Shown here in pieces: positions 49,361 through 63,569 of a DNA stretch of 64,000 nt (positions within the stretch are counted from its first letter, which is position 1; each line of letters opens with the position of its first letter). The stretch comes from Xestospongia muta (lineage: Eukaryota; Porifera; Demospongiae; Haplosclerida; Petrosiidae), in assembly GCA_963693285.1 (NCBI GenBank), contig OY848918.1, positions 19,665,484 to 19,729,483 of the forward strand, read 5' to 3'. Made by a program: the position numbers and the translations under genes. A model generated the notes under the pieces. The model was not told the DNA's origin. It ran no database searches and saw only the letters and a list, made by a program, of their open reading frames with translations.

Positions 49361-51855
49361 ATACAATACATAATGTTCTACTTAAACAAAATGCATCAAA
49401 AACTTTATAATGAATATTATCTGCTTGATTGATCCTCACAATACAGGCATTCTGTACAAACTGATAAATTTTATTGATGTTCCCAGTAAAATCCATCATT
49501 TATTATGATTGCTGAATTACAAAACAATTTTTTATGAAATGAAGTAATTATATATATTCATTAGGAAATATGATTAAGCAGTATTATACTTCATAAGAGG
49601 AACAGCAACACAAACATAGTTTATACCATAGTCACACATGAGAGAAGCTCTGAGGGGATATAACACAACTACACATAATTCTACTAATCGAGATAAAACT
49701 TGTACATGAGTAATGATCAAATACAGTAGAACAAAGTACAACAGATGAATGTGTATAATATTTAAACAAATGATCACCATACCATTGTACATGAGCCAGA
49801 ACATTGAACTTTATGAGTAGATGTCTCCAGAGATGATGCAACAACATTATGTTTAATAATGATATTATTTTTTCATATTCAAATATGTGCTTCATCTTGA
49901 CTATCTGTTCCCAAAACATTAGGCCATTTAGTAACAATTGGAGCAGACTTTTGTGAACAAAAAATGCATGAAATAAATTCTTCACGATACATTTTTGTAT
50001 TCTTTACAAAACGTGAATATCTTGACAATGTCCATTGTTTGATACAAGCAGTTGTACATTCTACGTAAGTAGAAAAGCTCATTGTCACTGAGTACTTCTC
50101 TTTGAAAAGCAAACTAAGTCCTGATGAATTTTTTCAGCATCAATTTTCGACACAGTGCATGAAAAACTCTTTATTTGTTGCATTATCAAAAGATCTTGTG
50201 ACTGACCAAACTAACTATAATTACTTTAAGATTTCAATTGAGTCTGTTCATATATAGTTGATAGAAAGTCATCCTCATGGTTCATTAAAATACTTAATTG
50301 TTTGACCCTTTTCATTTCTGAAAACTTTAAAAACATTTATTTTTCTGGCAAATCTAATTGCTAATCCTAGAAATACACAATGCATAGGATCGAAGACATG
50401 CCAACATATTACATTAAAGTGAGGAAAATCAAAATTTCAGAGTATTTAACACCATATTCACAATAAATGCAAAATTCCTCCTTAAGGAAGTAGTGAGGAA
50501 CAAAACTTGATTGAACAACTATTTATCATTTAAGTGTTATTGTGATTTCTATTTATGGTAGAAATTATTCTTTTTATGAAATTAAAAATAATTTATTGTG
50601 ATCAGCCACGAGGCATTGTGGGCAGGAGAGATGCATAGAAATAGTACCATTTTCTTCATACAAATGGTAGGTTTTTACTCACATATTGTTTAGAAATGGT
50701 CTTAATTTTATTTGTATCCCCTTTTCTTTCTAAGTTTGGGATAGTTTGGAGTTGAAATGAAGTGTATTGGTAAAAGTTCCAAATGATCTTATTGTGTAAT
50801 TAAATGATAGTTGATGATAAACTTTGACTTGAATACAAGGTAGGTTGAATTTGACATAAATAGCAGATAAGACTTTACTTAGAAGATAATATGAAGACCT
50901 GCAGTGACTGCAGATACAATTGCCGAGTTTTATGGGCGTGGCGACAGCAACGAATATTCGAATATCCGGTTTTTCAGGAAACAATTATTCGAATATTGAT
51001 TTTGCCTATTCGTTTCAACACTAACTTAGATTGATGCATGTTGATTGTGTACATTTGTGTTATCCTGTCTATGTCTTATACTTGGAGATATTATTATAAT
51101 ACGAATTACAATTTTAACAGGTTGATAATGAAGATACAAATTTTAATGTTTGTATGTGTATTTGTAAAATAATATGTTTGACTAACGTATAGGATGTATG
51201 TTCTGGTAGTACTCTTTGAGTGTATGATACTTTTTAAAACAAAGATATGTATTCATAGATGAATATAACGTATGTCACATTTGATGTTGATTTGTTTTCT
51301 TTACCAGATTGTCTTCTGCTTTATACTTTACAATACATTTTCTCACTTGGAGACTGGGAAATAATGATCACATAGTCAGATAGGGATATCATGTGCTACG
51401 ACAGGTACTAATTGCAAATTAAAAAAAGGCATGAGCTAACTCTATACAGAAATCTATATAAGAGACATGTACAATAACTTTGTTTAATATATTTTCTCTG
51501 TACATGATGTATTGATTAATAAAAGTGATGTCTACCAAGTGGAAATAGATTTGTTTCCGTCATTTTTTGAAACTGTGAATAATCCCTAGTATGTAACAAA
51601 CTGATCCTTGTTGTGTACACCTTCCATGTAAGTTCTGTAATCTTGAATGATTGTTGGATTCTGCATGGTCATAACTCTCTCTCAGGAAGAATTGGTTCAT
51701 CCTTGAATCTTGACTAAAAACTCATCATCAATAGTAGAAAGGACAACTACAACTTTCTTATCCATCCACTAAACTCTAAGTACGTACCCATGTTAGTAAC
51801 TTGTCCTTTTACCTTTTCTAGTTCTTTCTTTTATAACTAATCATGTATTCCTTTT
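49361..51855. other. Unassigned region
   Basis: The minus-strand ORFs near 49.6-50.1 kb have no motif I recognise and overlap in different frames. A TATGGGCGTGGC box lies at 50931-50942. No gene or element ends supported. Confidence 0.4.
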
Positions 51856-51859
51856 TTTG

Positions 51860-53430
51860 TTAAGGTTGACTATACCACAAATTCTAGAATTAGTTTCATA
51901 TAGCTGTCTACACAAGTACAGACTTATTCAGATGTTAAAAAAAGTTGAACCCCTAAATATGAAGGATAGCAATCTCTGGGAGAACATGATGAGTTGACAA
52001 TGGTAAATCATCATCTGGTTTCTCTGACTTCCACTGTAGAGGTCCCAGTTCTTTATGGTTCCTTTCTAAAAAGTTCGTCGGTGGATGTCATAAATTCGTT
52101 ACGAACATACATCGTTTAATTCATGGTCGTCACGTATCTATCTTGGTAGGTATACAGTAACTAAGAAAGTCTCATATGCTTGAGCAGCTGTTTCTAAGGA
52201 ATACTGAGCTTTTCACTGTAATAACTGTGAAACTATATCTTATTTAACTTATTGTTTATTCTTTAGAGTTACACTAAGTAATATATTAATAATAAAATTT
52301 AATGTTATTAAAATTAATTGTACTACAAAATTTAAAGTAGTGAGATTGAAGTAAGGTATTGGACAGATGGTCAGATATCAAAACAGAGGAAGAACACAAT
52401 TCAGAAACAGACTCAAGTGATGAAGAATGTAATGAAGACAGTGATGAGTATAGGAGCAATAGTGGTAATGTTATTGAAGAGTGATAAAATAACATTAATT
52501 TACCTAATTGTAGAGGGAGAGTAATATCAGCAAGGAGAGGTAGAGGTGGGATAATAAGTCAAGAGACAAAGAGAAAAGAGTGAAAAATATAATTACAAAT
52601 TATAATGAACATTAACATCTTAGGATCCGATGACATTCAAGTAGAACCATCATTTACCAAACTCTGTGACCAACTATTCCACAATCTGAAAGAGTCACAC
52701 CTCTATAATGCTTCAATTTAATGTTTATCAATGCTGTATGTCTGTTTCTAGTTGACAGGACTAATGAATTTGCATCATAAAAACTAGCAAGGTAAACTAA
52801 ACTGCCCTCAATGTGTTGAAACTGGATACCAGTAACTACAGAAGATATAAAGGCCTTGTACGTGTCATTCTGGAGATATTGATTTATGAAAAAAAACGGA
52901 TATGGTCCAATAATTCCTAGGCTTGTTGTTTCCAATTATCAAATCCATTGTGTACCCATATAAAAATTGCCCATTGGCAATTATAACAGGCATTAATAAG
53001 GACATGAGAGATACAATACAATATCATCCTTAGATGAATGGACAAAAGAAATATGATAATGTTTTCAACCTAATATTCAAAGAAGTTATTGAAATTCAGT
53101 CTAGGTTAATCCCATACAATAATGTCAGCTATAAACTACTTCCTTCCTTTAATACAGAAGAACATCTGAGGAATAAAAAATGGTTGTTGCTGAGTACAAT
53201 GAATATTATGTTGGGTATCCATAAACTTGACCAAATGAAAAGTTACTATGAATTTCCTCATAAGTCAGTCAAATGGTGGTGAAGCACATTGTTCTGGTTA
53301 TTAGATATGCCTATTGTAGATGGTTATATTATACCTAAGCAAACACAAAGGAAACAAAAACAAAATGAATAACCTTGAGTTCACTATGAAATTATCAAAG
53401 AGCTGACAAGACAACTCTAAATGTAATATT
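51860..53430. mobile_element. piggyBac-like remnant 3, rearranged
   Basis: A minus-strand piece (about 52065-51870) has scattered frames matching the remnant-1 core (YHCQLIMFS; SLYLCRQLYETNSRICGIV). It is followed by plus-strand pieces: an acidic stretch (52370-52485: EEEHNSETDSSDEECNEDSD) and a good C-terminal block at 53190-53400 (NIMLGIHKLDQMKSYY, FPHKSVKWW, stop, LFWLLDMPIVDGYIIPKQ). The last matches the piggyBac GVDKxDQM-SYY/KWW-FF-LLD signature. Opposite orientations mean an inversion or two nested insertions. Confidence 0.65.
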
Positions 53431-56400
53431 CTCCACCAGTGTCAGATCAAGTTCACAAAAATTAGATGAGACAGACAATCAGGTAAAAACAACTCATACT
53501 TTTTGTAGTTGGCACATGCTCAGATAAACTAGCTTTGTGTCCTACTGAATGTTTCAGTTAAATTATTCTCATAAAAAGTACAGGGTTTAGCAATAATGGT
53601 AATTGTAGTGACCTTTTCTAGTCTTTTAATGTCATTTAAGAAAAAATAATATCAACTCTTTTTATTGGAAATGGTATAATGGTGAACATTTATCTATTTG
53701 ATATTAAAAAAATAAATGTGATAATTTCAGTTGGCATTGCAAATCTGATTGTTATTAGTTGAAATGAATGTTGGAATGAATGTTTAGTTGATATATTAGA
53801 AAGTGCAAATATTATTATTGTATCTGGACAAGAAATAATATTTTGATTGTAAAACAATCTTAACTTTATTTTAATGACTTGGTGTGAAGGACCTGATTTT
53901 TATCAAATAAAAGACTGAAGAATTGAGATGTCATACTTAATTTAGCATTAGAAAGCAGCCTTTTACTTGTGGAAAATTATTAGATTGTTGAGAAAACAAT
54001 TTTCTGTCTGTTATAGGTGAACATTTTCAACATGTTCTGCCTTGGTTTTGTCTATAAAGAAATAAACTAATTTAGATACATTATTTTGTGATTAGTGTAG
54101 CTTATATTTAGAATAAAATTATGTTGGTAGGAAATATCTATCACTAGCAACATTTCATAGGAAGACAAAGCCTAATAAGGACATTAAGTTATTGCCTAAA
54201 TATTTTGACATAAACTACTTTTATAAGTTTTTCATTTCACCTTTTTTGTTTTTGATCTAGTAATAACTTTAAGTTTTATTCTTTAGTATTAATTTTAAAT
54301 AAGTAATGATTGTTGATTTATAGTATAACAATTGTTACATCATCTATTATTTAAATATAGATATCTTAATCTGTGCTGTTATTAATTGTATTTAGTTTCT
54401 TTGAAATTTATGAGTTATGCCATTTTTTGTATAATATATGTTTTTTTGTCATACACTTGTTTAGATAACAGATTCCTATATTAAGTTCTTATATTTCAAT
54501 GTAGTTTATTTTGAATTTACTTTTATTTTAATACTTTAAAAATGTTATATAAACAGAATATGGTTGTAAAGACGAAATCATCAATTTCTATCTGTCCTTT
54601 TAAAGTCATAACTGAGGGAGCACCATCTAGCACTACCAAATGACTACCAAGCTAAAGCTGTAGAATTTCTTTATATAAAGACAATTACACTCTATTATGG
54701 AATGTGGATTGATTAGTTACCAATTGAAAATGCCATGAAATTACATGTTCAATACAGTAATATGTTTATAGCATACTACACTGAACAAAATAGTAATAAT
54801 TTTATTAAGTCACTTATTTTATTTCATTTGTGATAAATGTGAAAAAGGATCTGTTGACTCAGCAATATGAGAAAGTTTTAAGGAAATTGTTATTGTTGGT
54901 AATCAGAAGTTTTCATTTTCTCTGTCAGTCACTCAATTTATGATATTTATATAAGTTTTTATTTTTATTAACAATGGTAGAAGAAAGGAGTTTTAGGTGT
55001 ACAGTGGATCTCAAAATCAATTTTATTTTATATGAAAAATAATGATTTTTTATATTTTCTATCATATTGATTTATTATAATTTGTCTTAACTACACTAAT
55101 AATTATTAGAGTTCAATCTAGGCTCTCTGTTGTACTAATACTTGTATTTTAGTAGCCGAGCCATGGTCTAGTGACATTACTTTATGCATGGACTATTAAA
55201 AGTATATTAGAGCTCCATTAGCAGCATGTATATTACATTCAATCAGTTTAAAAGAGTAACACCCACTCAAATACAAGACATAAGAATACCAGTTGTTTTA
55301 ATAATATAAGTCTAACTCAGAAAAATTTGTATGCAAATACATTAGTTACTAAGCATTAGATAAGTTTAATGATCAGAATAATTACAAAGTGATTTGGAAA
55401 TAATTACTTAAGTGTTAGAAATATGTTTAAAGTATGCCACACATAAACTTAAATATAGTATTATAATAACAAAAATGAAATTTATAAATTAAAAATAAAT
55501 GCAAATCAAAGCAAAGATTTTTTAATTGTGCTATATAAAAGTATTATTACAGAATCAGTAACCAAACACTACATTTGATAATCTAAATGGAAAAGCAAAT
55601 ATAAATAACAACAGATAAAAACAATTAATTAGGAAAATAGGAAAAGATTTTGCATGAAATAGGGAGACTAAAAGGCTTGCTCAGTGAATTGATATCATTT
55701 GAGAGATATGATATCCACATAATGTTACCAACAACTGTATGACAACAATTCTAGCATGAAAAATAGACAGACAGAGAAAGATGGAGAGACAAAAACCGAG
55801 AGACTTGGATAGACAGATAGAGACATGACATAATATATAACAATACTAGGGATTACCAAATATGGCAGTGTCTACATTGATATGCTTGTAAAACACTCTC
55901 ATAACTTAATATTCAATACCTCTATATAATTATATTTACTAAAGAATTGAATATTGACAAGTTATGCAACACAGTTTTTTCTATTATTAAATGCTATAAC
56001 TATATTAATGATATGTGACAAGGGTTTTTTGAGATCTATAGCTATGTCATTGCTAAAATGATATTGTAATATTAACTAATGATGTATGCTAGGTATGAAT
56101 AGACACTACAATCATCACAGCAGCTGATATGTGAGTAAAGTTATGATAATAAACAAATCAACACATTGAACAGTATGGATAGTGTATCCTGTCATAGATT
56201 ATAGTATATGATGTTTACATCTAATAAAGCTGTGTCTGTTTTATACATAAAATATAGCAATCAACTGAAGTAAATATAAGACTAACATAGTACATTAATA
56301 CACTGTTATATACAGTGTATATATGAGAGGGAGTGTACACTTGTCACAACTTTACTATGGCTCTTATCACAACCATACTCATAGTAGCTATGACAGGACA

Positions 56401-57120
56401 TTTATCAACATTATAGTGAATAGTGACATTATCCATTAAAACACAACAGCATATGCATGCAATATAATGTTTTAAATAATGAATTGTTGTACACTGGTGT
56501 TCCAAGAACTGTACAAAGGTTTTGTATATCATGTAATTTGAAAAATGATAACGACACTAGTATGATTTGAGGATATCAAATCTATTATTATTCTGAGTTC
56601 AAGATATTTTCTTTACTCTTAATTTAGTTTAAAATAAAGAAAGGTACACAGGACAGGAAATAAGACATAATATAAATGGATGGTGGCCTATATCTGGTAT
56701 ATATAGTAGTACATCAAATGAAAATTGCATAAACGTAAGAGTAATAATTATGATCAATGCATGGATTGTTTATGAATGTGTTCAACAATCACGTTGTCCT
56801 CTTTATTATATAAAGCTAAAATACTAAATAACAATATAACAACAACATTAATGAATGTAATGATGACAAGAGAGTACACAATATGGTAAAATTTATATTA
56901 ATAATCTCAATAAAAACATATATGGGGCACACACTGCTACTTGTAGAGTGATGCGTTTATATCTAAAGAACACAAGATATCACTAATTGTGTATGTAATG
57001 GTTAGAAGTATAAACCTGTCTCTACTCATGACGAAGAGATTATTATAGAAATAATTTTTGAATTGAAAGGTTCTGATCAATTTTAAAATATAGTGTATTA
57101 TTATATATCATAATAAGTAG
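53431..57120. other. AT-rich region with no recognised feature
   Basis: Long T/A-rich stretches, no exon, RNA gene or terminal repeat that I can support. A short GACAGA-rich patch lies at 55765-55825. Confidence 0.5.
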
Positions 57121-57124
57121 TCAC

Positions 57125-60100
57125 AGATCAATTCTATTACTCTAGCAACATCACAGCTTCATGGACGTCACTTTCTTTTAATTTTGCTCATACTGACTGT
57201 CTTATTTAAACATCTAATTATCACTTATCAAATGATAAAATTAAATTAATTCAAAATTATCCATCCATTTAAATATAACTACATAATAATAGATATATTA
57301 TACAAATTTGTTACAGGTATTAAACACCATTACTATCAACTTAATTATGTAAATCATACATGTAGTATTGATGTCTTTTAGAGGTTTGAGTATCTAAGAT
57401 AACGTATAAAAGAATTAGTGTCACATTGAAACACTTGTCCTTTTTAATCAATGATACTGACAGTATACTGTAGAAGTTTAAGCATAATATGCTTAAACTT
57501 ATACAGTATACCATATTATAATAAATTAATGATATGGTCTTCATTTATAGAGTAATAAAAGTTATTGACATAAATATAGCTAGAAGTAATGATAAATATG
57601 TGATTGTTGTGTTAAGATCATAGTGTCAAAATAAGAATGAGAAAAACTTCTCTTGCAATTTTTTTTACCGAAGTATCTAATAAGAGAATGTAATTTTTCA
57701 CACAAATAATTACTATTGGTATTACGTTTATGGTTATCAAGTGGCAGACTTTACTAAGCAGATGTTAATCATATATGATCATATAGTGTACAGTACATAC
57801 ATAGTGTGAGTGTATATGTATTACATACAGTAGTAGTTAGTAGACAGATAGTATACTCTATCTTACTATAATTAGGTTATAGTTGATTTAGTTAGTAGAG
57901 TTTTATCATTGTAATGTAGTAATTATGTCACATACTTCCTGTATATCTATAGAAGTCTTGATATTAGGAATAGTAGTCAGTTGGAGGAAATACAGTTATC
58001 CACACAACTACACTAAATACTGTGGTTTTGTTAACTTTCAAGGCAAACAATTCATGTTAACAACATTAACTAAAACATCATTAACTGGAAAGAATGCAGT
58101 AATTCTGATGAATGACCACTTTGCAAGTCAAAAAGACTGTGTTATTTTACTCAATGTTGTATATTGTCTACTCATACATCACTATACAGCCTGTAGCATA
58201 GGTTTATTTTGAATGCATTCATTCTTTAATTATTTTAATTATTAATTTTTAATACATCATACAAGACGTTTGATTAGCAAATTGTAGCATAGCTTGATTA
58301 TGACAGCAACTTTCATCCATATTAATAATTAAACTTCAATTCACTCAAGCTGTCTAGTCCAGTGTTTACACACTTCTATGACAGATTTTAGAGGATGAGT
58401 GTGAATGTTCCAGCCCATACCATTAATGAAAGTGCGAGATTGTACCCATCAAGTGTTTCCTCAATGTTTCTTAATTTCATTGACACTCTGTGATTAGGAT
58501 ACTGGTATTTCCACAGACTTAACAATATATTTATATTTCTACAAACTTATAAAAATAACTTAAGAAAAAAACATTAATAGTCCTCTTAATTAGGACTGTT
58601 TTATGAGGAAAACAGTACTGTTGTGTATAGTTCAACTTTAATTGTCCACTAGTAATACATATTATTATATGTAGTCAGGTACTATTATACAATATAATAG
58701 AATACTCTAGTGTTAACAACTGTACTGTCTTGAGGAAGTGTTTTGTATTTTTAATTATAAATACTGATTGCATTCCTTAGTAATAATCAAAAACTTACTC
58801 ATTCTATATAAATATGAGGAAACATGTACTGATGTATAAATTGTTAAATAATATCTCAGACAATCATTTAATCTGTCAAATGAAAAAATTATATTTCTTT
58901 CAAATGTTTACCTGTCATTAAAATATAACTATGGAATAATGGATATATTATATAATTGTGTTACAGCTATAAAAAGAAAACATGACTATCAGTTCAATAT
59001 ACATGATTATGTGTAGTACTGATCTCTTGTTAGAACTTTGATTATCTAAGAATGTACTAAATAATTAGTGTCACATTGATACATGTGTCATTTATAATGA
59101 ATGATACTGATAGTATACTGTAGAAGTATGTGATAATATGTTAATGAGATGAATTTTCATTTTTGGAGATCTAGTTAATAGACTTATTGACATATAACTA
59201 GAAGTACTAATAGTAAGATAATGAGATGAATTTTCATTTATGGAGATGTAGTTAAATAGACTTATTGACATAGTCCTCCTAATTATGAGTGTTATGAAGA
59301 AACCAGTACTGTTGTGTATAGTTCTAATTTAATTTTCCAATATATACACTACCTGTATATTATAGTATATTAGTATATATAGTCATGTACTGTTAGTATG
59401 ATAGAATACTCTATTGTTAGCTGTATAGTGTTGAGGGAGTGTTTAGTGTTTGTAATTATAAACACTAATTGGATTCCTTAGTAATAATCCAAAACTTGAA
59501 TGTGTCACAGAATGTCTAATTCCAAATGTCAAGATATTGATCAGCAACTTCCTCATTTTCAGATGCATCAACAGCAATGCTCACAAGATACATTAATATC
59601 TTCACTAGGTATCTGGGTAATGTCTTTTCAAGCACTCTTTTCTAGTTTATCTTTCACTCTTTTAAATTGTGTCAAATGACAAAAATTAATTCCTCTTAAA
59701 TGACCCATCTGTAGGATGATAAATATATTATATAAATGTGTTACAGCTATTAAAACACCATTACTATCAGTTTAATATACATGATTATGTATAGTATTAA
59801 TGTCTTCTTACAAGTTTGATTTCTCTAAGAATATACATGGAGAATTAGTGTCACATTGATACATGTGTCCTTTATAATGAATGATACTGATAGTATACTG
59901 TAGAAGTATATGATAATAGCATAATGAGATGATTTTCATTTTGGAGATCTAGTTAAGTAGACATATTGACATATAACTAGAAGTAATAACAAATACATGA
60001 TTGTTGTTTAAATATGATACTGTCAGAATAATTCTAATTGAACGAGAACAATTTCTGTTACAATCTCCTCTTCCAAAGAATCTAATGAAAGAATACAATG

Positions 60101-61813
60101 TTGTGACATAATAATAATAAATGACATTACTTTTAAAGTTATTAAGTAACAGACCACACTAAGTGCACGTGGATAGAAAAACCAATGTTCTGTTACATTG
60201 AAACAGGATATATTATATCAACGATATTAGTCATACATAATTGTGTAGTTGTTTATGATATTTATTTCTGTATACTGAGGTAGCTACTGTGAACATTAAT
60301 ACATTGCTCTTTAATGTGAAATTAATACTAATCTCTTGAGTTGCTCTCCCCAGAACATTTTCACTTTAGGCAGTGTCTTTTTGTCCGGCAATAAATGTAT
60401 ACTTTTTTGTGTATTAAACTGATCCCCACCCCCTAAGCCTAACCTACCTTTATACAACAAAGCATACATTTCCTGCCGGACAAATAGACACTACGTTCAC
60501 TTTACGCAAAGTGGGCAACAATACAAGACTAACTAATATCTAGAAACTAAATTCTCATCTTTGGAACATAACTATGATTGTATAAGTTTCACAACATTTT
60601 TGACCAACACAAAATAGTTTATCTAAACACCTGTCATTGTTCTTTCTCTTTCCAAAACTCTACAAGTCGTAATTGTGTGTGTGATACTTTCGCCCACTTA
60701 TATTAGCCTAGTAATTAAAATTGGTGGGCGTGTCAGAGTTGCCATAACAACCGCCAAACAACGCAGCCACACAAGAAGAACAGGTTAGTAAATCACACAC
60801 TATACTATAATTTGGTTACAGTTGATTTAGTTAGTAGAGTTTCGTCATTCCGATGTAGTATATGGCTATTACTATCTATATCACCTACTTGCTCTATTGT
60901 CTATAGACACCTGACATAAGAACAGTTACCATCTAAGGACCAACACTTTTCAAAATGTCTCAGTATAGTCACCTAAGTGTAGTAAGTCTATAATCTTTCT
61001 ATTACTATGTCATTATCCCTATATATCACTGTGATACTAACTAAACTCACATAATATCTTTCTAAAAGATGGTCTTTTAGTTATAAGGGCTGATCTGTAT
61101 ACTCACTATACTACACTACATGATACATGTTGTCTTTATAATAGAATGATCAACTGTTCTGGGCAGCTGTAGATGGAAACATTGAAGTAGTCAAATCTAC
61201 TATTGAACAAGGTGCTGATGTAAACTATCATCTAGACAGGGTAAGTTACTAGCTCTCAATATTTAAGTATATATCTCAACAGTAAAGCCTATTTTTCATA
61301 TACAGTGTGTTTTTATAAATAAGTCTAAGATCCAATAATTATCATATCACTACACACTGTATCATCATTATAGTATGATGTTGGTTGAGCTATAATACAT
61401 GAGATGGTCTAGTCTCATCCCCAGACCTACTCAAAAGCTAAAATAGGTCTGATCACATGAGTTGATTTTTGTGACGCCTACTTTAGCTTGCGATTAGGTC
61501 TGGGGATGAGACTAGGGATGGTCTAAATTTAATATCACAAATCCCTGTGTGATTTTAATCAATAGTGTAAGAGTTTCTTTCATTTACTGTGTCATCTCCT
61601 AATAATAAAAGTGTTAATATTACTGACATGATGTGTACATTTGTTGATCTAATAACAATGTTACTGAATTATTCTAACAGAGCCAGTCTATATCTATCAT
61701 ATAACATAAACTTATGAAGGACAATATTTTTATGAATTTACTTTTAATATAGCATTTGCAAAATAGATTTTCTGGAATTATTATTAGATTTTATGCCATG
61801 CTCATATTTACTC
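57125..61813 (+). repeat. Segmental duplication, copy 2
   Basis: Direct repeat of 23903-29512 without the 839-bp insertion and with a small deletion near 61051. It includes the MITEs at 60372-60492 and 61409-61512, the KLF-like and X-box motifs (60724-60751) and the first two exons of ankyrin gene 2. It diverges abruptly at CATATTTACTCA (61802-61813). Confidence 0.92.
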
Positions 61814-62923
61814 ACTCACTGTCCTCATAAGTTTACAATCTACCAGAATGCTAATAAAACTCTGATAAGTATAGTTTTTTAAAGTATCAAACAGAAACCT
61901 CTATTGTGATTGTATCAACAAGTTGTATACATACATACCTAACTGTGGTCTATTTTATAGAGAGTCCTTAGGTTTTTTGTATTCCAGCATTTCAATTTGT
62001 GAAACAATTAGTACACACAATTAATTATAACATTAGAGAGATTGTGGTAACATATAGGAAATGGTAAGTTTAGTAAAATGTTCTTCATTTGCCAAAATGT
62101 TTTCCTCCAGCATTTTAATTAAAGACATGACAATAGGCAGAACAATTCATTGTTATTTAAATTTGCCAAAGTTTATTTTATATCTATATGATCTCTTTCC
62201 ACAATTACCTATTACAGGTGTTACATTTAGCTGTGTATTGCCACATAAATAAATCTATTTGCTGGTTCACACCTTATATAATAACAATATTCATAAACTA
62301 TCATTAATTTGATTAAGAATATTATGACAATGAATAAGATTAAGTTTGTAATTTTAATAACAAGAGTGACCTTTTATATTCAGAGGTTAAACCAGTATGT
62401 TGTATATTTTATGATTACAAGCAAAACATACTGTATACAGGGATTTATTAGCGACGATAAAATTTGGTGGAATTGTAAAATTTTACAATTGGCCATATTA
62501 AATTTGACGAATTTAGCACATGGCTTGTTACCACACCCACTTTAGCCATCCACCCACAATGTTTCACGTGTAAAAAAAATAAAAATTGTGGGTGTGGCAA
62601 CTATGCGAAAAATTTTACCGGTTATTTATTTGGCGATTTTTTAAATTTGCCAATTCGCCAAATTTTATCGGTCGCCAATAAATATATATACTAATACTAT
62701 TGTTACTATTGTGATATTGTATGTACTCTTTAAAATTTTGTATTGTTATTTAATAACTAATTAATAGGTAGATCTTGTAACTGTCATTTGTTAATAACAA
62801 ACATTATCATCTACTATTATATAGGTTTATCAGAGACCACTGATTGCTGCATCTGTTCATGGACATACTGATGTTGTGTCTCTTCTTCTTCAAAAAGAAG
62901 CAGACCCAAATTGCACTAATTAT
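60955..62923 (+). CDS. Second ankyrin-repeat gene, 5' part (continues beyond window)
   Basis: Coding exons 60955-60981 (MSQYSHLSV), 61145-61240 and 62825-62923. All are phase 0 with GTAAGT donors. Exon 2 reads NDQLFWAAVDGNIEVVKSTI then EQGADVNYHLDR, nearly identical to exon 2 of the main gene. Exon 3 (33 codons) reads VYQRPLIAASVHGHTDVVSL then LLQKEADPNCTNY. It is a proper ankyrin repeat but clearly different from exon 3 of the main gene, so the homologous 5' end is joined to an older, independent ankyrin body. The downstream domains are off the right edge; by paralogy a Roc-COR-death module is possible but unseen. The 5' UTR splice sites match those at 28451/28575. Confidence 0.88.
62443..62683. 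mobile_element. 241-bp MITE in intron 2 of ankyrin gene 2
   Basis: Inverted ends ATTTATTAGCGACGATAAAA and, from the other side, ATTTATTGGCGACCGATAAA. Internal complementary blocks are AATTTGGTGG/CGCCAAATT and a CCACACCCAC/GTGGGTGTGG pair. It contains no coding sequence. Confidence 0.85.
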
Positions 62924-63109
62924 GTAAGTGTTCATATATAGTAACAATACTGTTGTAATGTATATATGTATACATTGTACATGTAGTATACACTTGTGAG
63001 TTTATTAATGTAATTATCATGTTGTACTTTTTTGTTTTGTTAGCTATATTCTTAAAATTGTGAAAATTAAACCTCAATTTATTAGCATTTCAATGTTATA
63101 ATATAGGAG

Positions 63110-63568
63110 ATGTTAAAAACAGAGAATTTACTTCCCCCAGATAATTATGTATAAAGGTCATCTGGTTTCAGTAACGGATATAGATCCACATCAAGTACTG
63201 GGCTGATCATTTCTTTATAGCTATTACACAGGGGTAGTTTTCCATCTTGCTACAATAGAATAGTTACAATAAGGGCTTTCCACTCACTGTAATTAACAGG
63301 CTTAATTTTGACCAATGACAGCAACTTGTCTAGCTCAGCTTTAAGGATAGTTTAAGAGAGAAGACACAGGCTGAAGTCTTCAAAAATTGGGTTTGGGATT
63401 TCTCTTCAAGTCCAGTTTAGCAACATGTTGAGTCATTGTGCCCAACTTGTCTGTGAAGACTTCTTTATTTTTCTCTATGTATTGCCAAATCATTAAGTTA
63501 TCTGTCCACTGTAACTCTATCAGTTGACACATATTATTTTTGGACCATTTTGAAACCTTGCCTGACAC
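63110..63568 (-). mobile_element. Ty3/Gypsy-like LTR retrotransposon pol fragment
   Basis: On the minus strand, 63568-63383 reads EVFTDKLGTMTQHVAKLDLK, the linker before reverse transcriptase in Gypsy pol. With frame changes the RT start follows: SEWKALIVTI, QDGKLPLCNSYKEMISPVLD, VDLYPLLKPDDLYT and LSGGSKFSVF (compare the family pattern P-KDG-R-C-DYR-N--...YPLP). Stops are present. No LTRs are visible. It lies antisense, just beyond exon 3 of ankyrin gene 2. Confidence 0.8.
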
Positions 63569-63569
63569 C

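Noticed and set aside
49574..50112. Overlapping minus-strand ORFs near 49.6-50.1 kb
   Set aside because: Different frames, no recognisable motif, and no splice arrangement that joins them.
52654..52935. 93-residue minus-strand ORF with GIIGPYPFFFINQYLQND
   Set aside because: It weakly resembles a mariner-type segment but the following residues do not fit, and it lies between opposite-strand piggyBac pieces.
57925..58212. 95-residue ORF in duplication copy 2
   Set aside because: The equivalent region of copy 1 (25.56-25.85 kb) is not open and no domain is recognised; probably a chance ORF over a spare 5' UTR module.
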